In this document: positions 1 through 5,432 of the stretch, piece by piece | Numbering within the stretch: the first letter of the stretch is position 1 | How the letters are laid out: every line of letters begins with the position of its first letter | Source of the DNA: Candidatus Microgenomates bacterium | GTDB lineage: Bacteria > Patescibacteria > Microgenomatia > JADHYG01 | NCBI GenBank assembly: GCA_016782545.1 | Contig: JADHYG010000055.1 | Span: forward strand, 1 to 6,594 | DNA length: 6,594 bases | Reading direction: 5' to 3' | The notes under the pieces: generated by a model | What the model was told of the DNA's origin: nothing | Database searches by the model: none | What the model saw: only the letters and a program-made list of their open reading frames with translations | Program-made: the position numbers and the translations under genes

Positions 1-43
1 AGAAAGCAGGTTTTTTGGTGGTTGTGCTAAAATATTAGTTACT
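1..43. repeat. Left copy of a 43-bp direct repeat flanking the Fic cassette
   Basis: This stretch matches positions 1043-1085 at 41 of 43 bases; the differences are C/A at 27/1069 and G/A at 38/1080. It starts at the window edge, so the left end of the repeat may lie further upstream. The repeat carries a T6 run (11-16) and, near its right end, TG-n-TAAAAT (25-33), which resembles an extended -10 element. The match stops after position 43. The two copies enclose the antitoxin-Fic operon and nothing else. Confidence 0.85.
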
Positions 44-79
44 AGGAATGAAAAAAGTAGATAAAAAATAGCTATTAAT

Positions 80-108
80 TTGTCTTATTTTTTTCTTCTT
101 GGTATAAT
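80..108 (+). promoter_or_regulatory. Promoter of the antitoxin-Fic operon with extended -10; leaderless start predicted
   Basis: A consensus -10 hexamer TATAAT at 103-108 is preceded by TGG at 100-102, giving a perfect extended -10. A -35-like TTGTCT (80-85, 4 of 6 matches to TTGACA) sits exactly 17 bp upstream. Transcription should begin at about 115-116, on or next to the ATG at 116, so the mRNA would have no leader and no Shine-Dalgarno. An 8-bp A/T inverted repeat (63-70 with 86-93) brackets the -35. It could be an autoregulatory operator, but simple A/T runs could produce it by chance. Confidence 0.75.
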
Positions 109-115
109 TTTACCC

Positions 116-298
116 ATGACTAAACAAAGAATCTTAAATACAATCAAAGAATTTCAGCTTCTATCTGACAAGAAACGTCAGCAGTTTTTTAGTGCTTTCG
201 AAAAGAAAATGCTTTACAGGACCACCAAAACAGAAAATCCTGAAACTACGCCTCAAATGGTACAAAAAGTACTTGAACGATATCAGGTAAAGACATGA
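116..298 (+). CDS. VbhA-like antitoxin of a class I Fic toxin-antitoxin module
   Basis: This 60-residue protein is probably the antitoxin that blocks the ATP site of the Fic enzyme encoded directly downstream. Residues 36-41 read TTKTEN, which fits the published Fic inhibitory consensus [S/T]xxxE[G/N], with Thr36, Glu40 and Asn41. In class I systems such as VbhA/VbhT this motif is on a separate small protein of about this length. A Pro-Gln-x-Val segment follows (46-49) in a charged helix-like tail, which resembles VbhA as I remember it. The rest is a basic, probably helical N-terminus. The ATG at 116 is preferred over an in-frame TTG at 80 because the -10 box lies between them. The stop overlaps the fic start by ATGA, which suggests translational coupling. 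The family call rests on the motif, size and position, not on a search. Confidence 0.72.
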   Translation: MTKQRILNTIKEFQLLSDKKRQQFFSAFEKKMLYRTTKTENPETTPQMVQKVLERYQVKT

Positions 299-930
299 CC
301 AAACGCAAAGACGAAACAAGTTATAGACAAACTGTGCTTGGCATGATTCCACGATCAAAACTTATTCCTCTTGAGATTGAAGGTGTTAAACGATCCTGGG
401 ATTTTATCTTAAAAAAGCGCAAGAAAACGAAAATTTCCATAACACCATCTTTCATCAAAAAACTTCACGAGATTGGTTTTGCTTGGATATTTCCAAAAGA
501 AGGCGGCAACTTTCGAAAAGTTGAAGTAACTGTTTCAGATTACATTCCACCAAAACATTATCTTCTTTCTCAATTTGTGGATAATTATTGTAGAGATTTA
601 GCCGAGAGACTAAAATATTTACCAAGCTTAAATCAAGCTGATTTTTTTGAAAAATTGGTTTGTTTTCTTGCTTGGATACACCATCGCTTTCTTTGGATTC
701 ATCCATTTAAAGATTACAATGGTCGCATCGGACGCTTGCTTATTAATGTTATTCTTCTTAATCTTGATCTACCTCCCATCGAACTTAAAGTTGAGACTAA
801 AACAGGTAGAAAGAAATACGTACAAGCACTAAAAAATGCTGACAATGGTAATTATTCTGAACTTGAAAGTTTAGTTAGGAACGCCATTGAGGAAACTATA
901 AAAGAACTGGCAGTATATAGGGAAAAATAA
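295..930 (+). CDS. Fic-domain protein adenylyltransferase (toxin)
   Basis: Fic enzymes move AMP (occasionally another phosphate-containing group) from a nucleotide to a hydroxyl side chain of a target protein. This 211-residue protein carries the signature HPFKDYNGRIGR at 136-147. His136 is the catalytic base, Asp140 the metal ligand, and Asn142, Gly143 and Arg144 the anion hole; Tyr141 replaces the more common Gly. Upstream, residues 71-92 (GNFRKVEV, then a Pro-Pro pair at 85-86) match the flap region that positions the target. I see no convincing inhibitory motif in this protein, in keeping with a separate antitoxin. The ATG at 295 overlaps the antitoxin stop, and a partial Shine-Dalgarno AGGT at 285-288 is well placed. 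All signature residues are present, so the enzyme is probably active. Its target cannot be told from sequence. Confidence 0.9.
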   Translation: MTKRKDETSYRQTVLGMIPRSKLIPLEIEGVKRSWDFILKKRKKTKISITPSFIKKLHEIGFAWIFPKEGGNFRKVEVTVSDYIPPKHYLLSQFVDNYCRDLAERLKYLPSLNQADFFEKLVCFLAWIHHRFLWIHPFKDYNGRIGRLLINVILLNLDLPPIELKVETKTGRKKYVQALKNADNGNYSELESLVRNAIEETIKELAVYREK

Positions 931-933
931 GCA

Positions 934-954
934 GAGCTTGTTTCTCGTAAGCTC
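934..954 (+). other. Hairpin immediately after the fic stop codon
   Basis: GAGCTT (934-939) pairs with AAGCTC (949-954) around a 9-base loop, starting three bases after the fic stop. No U-tract follows, so it is not a classical intrinsic terminator. It may protect the 3' end of the mRNA or add to termination together with the element at 1010-1058. Confidence 0.4.
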
Positions 955-1009
955 GAAATAAGGTAAACTTCCCACATACTGACACAAGAGATACCTTGGT
1001 AAAAAAGAT

Positions 1010-1058
1010 AACCTGTTTGAAGGTTTGAAAAAATATTAGACCAGAAAGCAGGTTTTTT
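1010..1058 (+). terminator. Candidate intrinsic terminator of the antitoxin-Fic operon
   Basis: AACCTGTTT (1010-1018) can pair with AAAGCAGGTT (1046-1054 region) as a 9-bp stem with one G-U pair, directly joined to a run of six T (1053-1058). The loop is long (about 27 bases), and a competing small hairpin AACCT/AGGTT (1010-1014 with 1021-1025) uses the same left arm, so efficiency is uncertain. The right arm and T run lie inside the second copy of the flanking repeat, while the left arm is outside it. Confidence 0.45.
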
Positions 1059-1085
1059 GGTGGTTGTGATAAAATATTAATTACT
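1043..1085. repeat. Right copy of the 43-bp direct repeat flanking the Fic cassette
   Basis: This is the partner of positions 1-43, offset by exactly 1042 bases with two mismatches and no gaps. Here too the repeat ends in a TG-n-TAAAAT element (1067-1075), which could start transcription toward the wall cluster although no good -35 is present. Sequence beyond 1085 is unrelated to the sequence after position 43. Confidence 0.85.
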
Positions 1086-1110
1086 TAACCAAAAAGTGTT
1101 TAGAGTTTTT

Positions 1111-1146
1111 TTGACCTTGTTGTTCTAAATAATCTATAGGATTATT
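1111..1146 (+). promoter_or_regulatory. Possible promoter of the wall cluster overlapped by an inverted repeat
   Basis: TTGACC (1111-1116) matches the -35 consensus at 5 of 6 bases. A weak -10 candidate TATAGG (1135-1140, 4 of 6) follows after 18 bp. A perfect 7-bp inverted repeat, AATAATC (1128-1134) and GATTATT (1140-1146), surrounds that -10 with a 5-base centre, a layout expected of a repressor operator. The leader to the ATG at 1205 would be roughly 55-60 bases. The -10 is poor, so this is a hypothesis. Confidence 0.35.
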
Positions 1147-1156
1147 ACAAATAATA

Positions 1157-1168
1157 CTACGATCGTAG
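1157..1168. promoter_or_regulatory. Perfect 12-bp palindrome upstream of the Mur ligase gene
   Basis: CTACGATCGTAG is its own reverse complement and sits 36 bp before the ATG at 1205, in an otherwise A/T-rich gap. A dimeric regulator site is the obvious possibility. It could also fold as a small stem in the leader of the transcript. No known operator is recognised. Confidence 0.4.
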
Positions 1169-1204
1169 CATAAAAGGTAATACTAATAGATTGGGTTGTG
1201 AAAT

Positions 1205-2716
1205 ATGGAGAATTTAGAGATATTATTGATTATCGTTTTTTCAGTTGTCATTATTAAAAATACTATATTCTATCTTTTTTGGTGGCAATTAAAAGAATAT
1301 CGCTTAGATCGGTTCTTAATTCATTTAAACATCCAACAGGGACGCAAGCTTTTATTGGGCAGAAAAGAGATTCTTAAGTGGCTTTTGTTATTTTTTACTC
1401 CTTTGATGTTTTTCACTAATCTTCGAGATTTGTTCTTTTGGCTGGTTTTGGCATCTTTTTTGATTGAAGCCCTTTCTTATCTCATACAGCTTTTTAAAAA
1501 AGAATGGAAATGGCCGGATTTTACTTTTAAAACAGTTTTGATTATGGTTTTGGTTTTTTTGCTTTGTTTGGGAACAATTTTCGCTTCGGGTTTTTTGCCA
1601 ATAAAACTTTTGATTTTTGACCGACTGCTGTTGCTAATCGTTACCATTCTTGTTATTTTGACAAATATTCCGGCTAAGATTTATCAGCAACTTGTTATTC
1701 GAAAAGCCAAACAGAAAATTAAAGAACACTCCAAACTTTTAACAATTGGCATTACCGGTAGTTATGGAAAGAGTTCAACCAAAGAATTTTTAGCGCAAAT
1801 TCTCGCTTCAAAATTCAAGGTTTTAAAAACGCCAGCTAATTTTAATACTGCCATTGGCATTGCCCAAACCATTCTTCAAGATCTTAATCAAGATCATCAG
1901 ATTTTTGTTTGTGAAATGGGAGCTTATAAAAAAGGAGAAATCAAATCACTTTGTGAAATTGTCAAGCCAAAGGCAGGTGTTATTACTGGTATCAATGAAC
2001 AGCACCAAGCGCTTTTTGGCAGTTTGGAAAACACTATTAGTACTAAATTTGAGTTAATTGAAGCCCTGCCCGAAAAAGGTTTAGCTGTATTTAATGGTCA
2101 TAATAAGTACTGTCTTGAAATGGCTGAAAAAGCCAAGAAAATGGGTAGAAAAGTGAGGTTTGTTAAAAAAGAGGAGAATGATTTGAAAATTAATTTAGCC
2201 GGAAAACACTTTTTAGAAAATATTCAGATGGCTAGAGTAGTTGCAGAAGAGCTGGGAATACAAGCCAAAGAAGTGATTCGATTAATTGAAAAGCTGGATC
2301 TACCATCTCAAACAATGGAAATTATTAATAAAAAAGATTTGATTTTAATTAACAGTACTTATAACAGTAATCCTCATGGAGTATTGGCGGCACTTGATTT
2401 TCTAAAAACCTTTAAAGGTCAAAAGATTTTTGTTTTTCAGCCAATAATTGAGCTGGGAAAAGCTTCTTCTGGGGTTCATGAGAAAATTGCTCAAAAAGCA
2501 TCCCAAGTTTGTGATCAGATCATTTTAACTAATAAAAATTCTTATCAAGAATTTTTAAAAGAAGCTAAAGAAAAAGTGACTCTTAAAAAAGATTTGCCAG
2601 AAATTAAAAAAGGAGTTATCTTATTCGAGGGAAAAGGGGCAAAATCATATTTAGAACAATTAACAATTAATCCCGACAAAGTCGAGGATTCTCGATCAAA
2701 GCATTGGGACAATTAA
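1205..2716 (+). CDS. Membrane-fused MurF-like Mur ligase
   Basis: Mur ligases use ATP to join an amino acid or peptide to a wall precursor; MurF adds D-Ala-D-Ala. Residues about 180-503 have the MurF pattern: P-loop GSYGKSS (185-191), CEMGAYKKGEI (236-245), NEQHQALFGS (264-273) and the candidate carbamylated Lys281 before ELIEAL, then STYNSNP (384-390) and IELG (415-418). Residues 1-160 are instead strongly hydrophobic, with about five membrane segments near 5-27, 57-71, 75-95, 109-130 and 137-154. They replace the UDP-binding N-domain of ordinary MurF. The central domain is also shortened between residues 300 and 331. Two usually conserved acidic positions differ: DxYNANP begins with Ser384, and the Asp of GDMLELG is Pro413. 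There is no clear Shine-Dalgarno at the ATG. It may act on a lipid-linked substrate. I therefore give no gene symbol, although the MurF kinship is clear. Confidence 0.85.
   Translation: MENLEILLIIVFSVVIIKNTIFYLFWWQLKEYRLDRFLIHLNIQQGRKLLLGRKEILKWLLLFFTPLMFFTNLRDLFFWLVLASFLIEALSYLIQLFKKEWKWPDFTFKTVLIMVLVFLLCLGTIFASGFLPIKLLIFDRLLLLIVTILVILTNIPAKIYQQLVIRKAKQKIKEHSKLLTIGITGSYGKSSTKEFLAQILASKFKVLKTPANFNTAIGIAQTILQDLNQDHQIFVCEMGAYKKGEIKSLCEIVKPKAGVITGINEQHQALFGSLENTISTKFELIEALPEKGLAVFNGHNKYCLEMAEKAKKMGRKVRFVKKEENDLKINLAGKHFLENIQMARVVAEELGIQAKEVIRLIEKLDLPSQTMEIINKKDLILINSTYNSNPHGVLAALDFLKTFKGQKIFVFQPIIELGKASSGVHEKIAQKASQVCDQIILTNKNSYQEFLKEAKEKVTLKKDLPEIKKGVILFEGKGAKSYLEQLTINPDKVEDSRSKHWDN
2656..2668. 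repeat. 13-bp direct repeat, copy 1, in the 3' end of the Mur ligase gene
   Basis: ACAATTAACAATT occurs here and again at 2709-2721, 53 bp apart and flanking the end of the Mur ligase gene. Between the copies are two small overlapping hairpins (CGAC/GTCG at 2674-2684 and TCGAG/CTCGA at 2682-2695). The pattern suggests a local duplication or a recombination joint at the gene boundary. Confidence 0.5.
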
Positions 2717-2721
2717 CAATT
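2709..2721. repeat. 13-bp direct repeat, copy 2, over the Mur ligase stop codon
   Basis: This copy is identical to 2656-2668. It contains the stop codon of the Mur ligase (TAA, 2714-2716) and lies just before the aminotransferase ATG at 2731. Copy 1 reads QLTIN in the Mur ligase frame. This copy read in the aminotransferase frame gives QLTIL, so the DNA was probably duplicated and then split between frames. Confidence 0.5.
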
Positions 2722-2730
2722 TTGGATTTT

Positions 2731-3978
2731 ATGTTTTCTCCTATTACTATTTCATTATCACCCAACACAGAGAAAGACGATGTTCTTTTGGCTTTAAAAC
2801 TTCTTTTTTCTCCTTGGCAGTGGAAAAGAGGAGAATATATTGAAAAATTAGAAAAAGAATTTGCCAAATATTTAGGGGTTAAACACGCAATTTCTTTTAA
2901 TAGCGGTAGAACCGCTCAATTAGCAATTCTACAATCATTGCGCCTAGGAAAAGGTGATCAGGTTTTGCTTCAAGCCTTTACTTGTGTTGTTGTTCCTAAT
3001 TCTATTCTTTGGACAGGGGCAAAACCAGTTTATGTAGATATTGAAAAAAATACATTTAATATTAATCCCAATAATCTAAAGAAAAAAATTAATTCTTCTT
3101 CAAGAGCAATAATTGTTCAACATACATTTGGTCAATCAGCAAAAATGGAGAAGATTTTAGAAATAGCCAAAAAAAATAATTTAATTGTTATTGAAGATTG
3201 CGCTCATTCTTTAGGAGCAAAATATAAAGGACAATTGACAGGAACTTTTGGAAAAGCTGCATTTTTCAGTTTTGGCAGAGACAAGGTAATTTCTTCGGTT
3301 TTTGGCGGCATGGCAGTGACAAATGATGATTTAATTGGAGAAAAACTTAAAACTTTTCAGGAAAAACTTTTTTATCCTTCATATTTTTGGATTTTTCAAC
3401 AACTTCTTCACCCCTTGATTTTTAATTTCCTAGTTTTACCTTTTTATAATTTTTTGAGTATTGGAAAGATTATTCTTTTTTTATTTCAAAAGGTAAACCT
3501 TCTTTCTTTTCCTGTTGAAAAAAAAGAAAAACTGAGTCAACAGCCCAAAAATCATTCTGCAAAACTTCCTCATGCACTTGCGATTCTTGCCAGTAATCAA
3601 TTAAAAAAATTAGAAAGATTTAATAAAAAAAGAAAAGAAATAGTAAAGATTTATGAAAAAGAGTTAAAAAATCTTCTTGTTGAATTGCCCGAAATAGATG
3701 ATGATTCAGCTATTCTTCGCTATACCCTTAAAACAAAAAAAGCTTCAAAGCTTTATCAGTTTGCTAAAAAAAGAAATGTTCTTTTAGAAAATTGGTATGC
3801 TTGTGTTATTGATCCAGAAGGAGTGGATTTTAATGAAATAGGATATGAAGCAGGCAGTTGTCCTGTGGCTGAAAAAACTGCAAAACAAGTGGTAAATTTA
3901 CCAACTCATCCTCGTTTGACCAAAAAAGGTATTAGAAAAATCACCAAACTCGTTCAGGAGTTTTTTAAGAAAAGATGA
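2731..3978 (+). CDS. DegT/DnrJ/EryC1-type PLP-dependent aminotransferase
   Basis: This family places amino groups on keto-sugars (often nucleotide-linked) with glutamate as donor. In the 415-residue product, NSGRTA (57-62) binds the cofactor phosphate and EDCAHSLGA (155-163) holds Asp156 and His159 at the pyridoxal ring. FSFGRDK ends in the Schiff-base Lys185, followed by FGGMAVTN. The usual SFxxxK loop is kept, though GRD is an uncommon filling. Residues about 215-253 are an unusually hydrophobic stretch that could touch the membrane. The ATG at 2731 is chosen because the protein then opens with a family-like ITISLSPNT segment; an in-frame TTG at 2704 would add nine residues lying partly in the preceding gene. 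No Shine-Dalgarno is seen at either start. The stop overlaps the FemAB start by ATGA, implying coupled expression. The substrate is unknown, but location argues for a wall or surface-sugar precursor. Confidence 0.88.
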   Translation: MFSPITISLSPNTEKDDVLLALKLLFSPWQWKRGEYIEKLEKEFAKYLGVKHAISFNSGRTAQLAILQSLRLGKGDQVLLQAFTCVVVPNSILWTGAKPVYVDIEKNTFNINPNNLKKKINSSSRAIIVQHTFGQSAKMEKILEIAKKNNLIVIEDCAHSLGAKYKGQLTGTFGKAAFFSFGRDKVISSVFGGMAVTNDDLIGEKLKTFQEKLFYPSYFWIFQQLLHPLIFNFLVLPFYNFLSIGKIILFLFQKVNLLSFPVEKKEKLSQQPKNHSAKLPHALAILASNQLKKLERFNKKRKEIVKIYEKELKNLLVELPEIDDDSAILRYTLKTKKASKLYQFAKKRNVLLENWYACVIDPEGVDFNEIGYEAGSCPVAEKTAKQVVNLPTHPRLTKKGIRKITKLVQEFFKKR

Positions 3979-4991
3979 TGGAAGTTAAAGAAATTAAGAG
4001 TAAAACAATCTGGGAGGACTTTGTTCTCCGTGATAAAAATGGCAGCTTTCTTCAGTCCTGGAATTGGGGTGAGTTTCAAAAACTGATGGGAGAAAAAGTG
4101 TTTCGATTGGGAATTTTTGAAAAAGATAAGTTAGTTGGTGTTTGTTTATTAATCAAGACTCACGCCAAAAGGGGAGTCCATTTTATTTGTCCGGCTGGAC
4201 CGTTAATTAACTGGGGGGAAACTGCTCATTTTAAAGCTTTGATAGAGTATTTTAAGAAATTGGGCCGGAGAGAGAGCGCTTCTTTTATTAGAATCAGGCC
4301 GCCAATTGAAGAAACAAAAGAGAACAGAGAACTTTTTAAGAACTCAGATTTCAAACCGGCAGTGATGCATCTTCATGCCGAGAGAACATGGCTTTTAGAT
4401 ATTTTTCCTAAAGAAGACGTTCTTCTTTTTAATATGCGAAAAACAACTCGCTATCTGATTAGAAGAGCAGAGCGCGAAGGAGTTGAAATTTTTCAAAGCA
4501 AAAAAATTCAAGATATAGATCATCTCTATCGGCTGCAAAAAGAGGCAGTTTCTCGTCATCGCTTTGCTCCTTTTTCTAAGCGGCATTTTGAGAATATGGC
4601 CGATATTTTTTTCCAAGGCGATCAAGCTCGCCTTTTCTTAGCTAAATATAAAGGCGAGATTGTTTCCGCCGCCATGGTGATGTTTTACAAAAAAGAAGCC
4701 ACTTATCATTATGCGGCTACCTCATCAAAATATCCTAAAATTTCTAGCGCCCATTTTTTGATCTGGAAAGCAATTTTGGAAGCAAGAAAACGAAATTTAA
4801 AAATTTTTAATTTTTGGGGAATAGCTCCTCCTGATAAACCCAATCATCGTTTTACCAGAGTAACTCTTTTTAAAAAAGGATTTGGAGGCGATGAGAAAGT
4901 TTTTCTTCATGCTCATGATTTGCCTTTAAGTTCTTGGTATTTGTTAAATTTAGTGATTGAGAGTGTGAGAAAAAGAGCCCGCCGCCTTTAA
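3975..4991 (+). CDS. FemAB/FemX-type peptidoglycan branch aminoacyltransferase
   Basis: Fem enzymes transfer amino acids from aminoacyl-tRNA to the stem peptide of lipid II, or of its UDP precursor, on the cytoplasmic side of the membrane, building the interpeptide bridge. The 338 residues fit two GNAT-like subdomains. The first includes GSFLQSWNWGEFQ (23-35) and CPAGPLINW (72-80). A linker motif MRKTTRYLIRRAEREGV (154-170) leads to the second, with YHYAATS (244-250), FNFWGI (278-283) and FKKGFGG (299-305). The basic C-terminus (RKRARRL) may aid membrane contact. It is shorter than Staphylococcus FemA/B/X (about 410-420 residues), mainly because the tRNA-mimicking coiled-coil arm is absent, as in FemX of Weissella. 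The start overlaps the aminotransferase stop; an in-frame ATG at 3978 is equally possible. AGGAG at 3956-3960 is a somewhat distant Shine-Dalgarno. The amino acid added cannot be read from sequence. Confidence 0.88.
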   Translation: MMEVKEIKSKTIWEDFVLRDKNGSFLQSWNWGEFQKLMGEKVFRLGIFEKDKLVGVCLLIKTHAKRGVHFICPAGPLINWGETAHFKALIEYFKKLGRRESASFIRIRPPIEETKENRELFKNSDFKPAVMHLHAERTWLLDIFPKEDVLLFNMRKTTRYLIRRAEREGVEIFQSKKIQDIDHLYRLQKEAVSRHRFAPFSKRHFENMADIFFQGDQARLFLAKYKGEIVSAAMVMFYKKEATYHYAATSSKYPKISSAHFLIWKAILEARKRNLKIFNFWGIAPPDKPNHRFTRVTLFKKGFGGDEKVFLHAHDLPLSSWYLLNLVIESVRKRARRL

Positions 4992-5003
4992 ATTTCGAAA
5001 TTT

Positions 5004-5012
5004 TGATATAAT
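5004..5012 (+). promoter_or_regulatory. Extended -10 promoter of dgkA; near-leaderless start predicted
   Basis: TGA then TATAAT (-10 at 5007-5012) is a perfect extended -10, placed between the FemAB stop and the ATG at 5022. Transcription should begin at about 5018-5020, leaving two to four bases of leader and no room for a Shine-Dalgarno. No -35 is evident, as is common with extended -10 promoters. The core resembles the Fic-operon promoter (TGG TATAAT, also followed by a TACC). It would make dgkA-mraY-murD a separately started unit inside the cluster. Confidence 0.7.
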
Positions 5013-5021
5013 ATACCATAG

Positions 5022-5390
5022 ATGATTCAAACAATACGAAAACATAAAATTTCCTTTAAAAATGCTTTCAACGGCCTTGTTTGGGCTTTTTCTACCCAGC
5101 CTAATTTTAAAATTCACTTTATTTTGGCTCTTTTAGCAGTTTTAGCCGGTTTTTATTTTAAGATATCTTTTTTAGAAATGACAATTTTAATTTTAACTAT
5201 TGTTTTTGGGTTTGCCGTGGAAATGGTTAATACTTCGATTGAAGCAATGACTGATTTAATAACAATGAGATGGTCAAAACAAGCTAAGATTGCTAAGGAC
5301 GTCGCCGCAGGCATGATGTTAATAACCGCCATTGGCGCAGTTATAGTGGCAATCCTAATTCTCGGACCTTACATATTAACGAGTTTGTAG
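5022..5390 (+). CDS. dgkA: DgkA-family membrane lipid kinase, probably undecaprenol kinase
   Basis: Members of this small integral-membrane family phosphorylate diacylglycerol in proteobacteria and undecaprenol in Gram-positives. The 122-residue product has the family length, an amphipathic N-terminus and three membrane segments (about 31-46, 52-68 and 97-118). The signature EMVNTSIEAMTDL (67-79) supplies Glu67, Asn70, Glu74 and Asp78, and AKIAKDVAAG (88-97) supplies Lys92 and Asp93 of the ATP and metal site. All expected catalytic residues are present. It lies immediately before mraY, whose lipid acceptor is undecaprenyl phosphate, so the undecaprenol-kinase role is favoured over diacylglycerol kinase; this is inferred from context. 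The ATG is fixed by the extended -10 just upstream. The gap to mraY is 42 bp with no clear promoter. Confidence 0.92.
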   Translation: MIQTIRKHKISFKNAFNGLVWAFSTQPNFKIHFILALLAVLAGFYFKISFLEMTILILTIVFGFAVEMVNTSIEAMTDLITMRWSKQAKIAKDVAAGMMLITAIGAVIVAILILGPYILTSL

Positions 5391-5432
5391 TGATTCAATT
5401 TTCAAAAAGTTTGGAAATTAGAAATTTGTCTT

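Noticed and set aside
63..93. A/T inverted repeat around the Fic promoter -35 as a definite operator
   Set aside because: The arms are nearly pure A and T runs, which arise easily by chance in this A+T-rich DNA; it is noted only as a possibility in the promoter entry.
80..115. N-terminal extension of the antitoxin from a TTG start (12 extra residues)
   Set aside because: The -10 box at 103-108 lies inside this stretch and the added residues are hydrophobic and unlike the rest of the protein; the ATG at 116 fits the promoter.
161..358. Minus-strand reading frame opposite the antitoxin and fic start
   Set aside because: It is a mirror of well-supported coding sequence, with no recognisable domain and no start signals.
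2704..2730. TTG start for the aminotransferase, overlapping the Mur ligase end
   Set aside because: It adds nine residues derived largely from the duplicated 13-mer, and the family-like N-terminus begins right after the ATG at 2731.
5415..5427. AAATT-AGA-AATTT dyad before mraY as a terminator or operator
   Set aside because: The stem is five A/T pairs with a 3-base loop and no T run, too weak to support a function.
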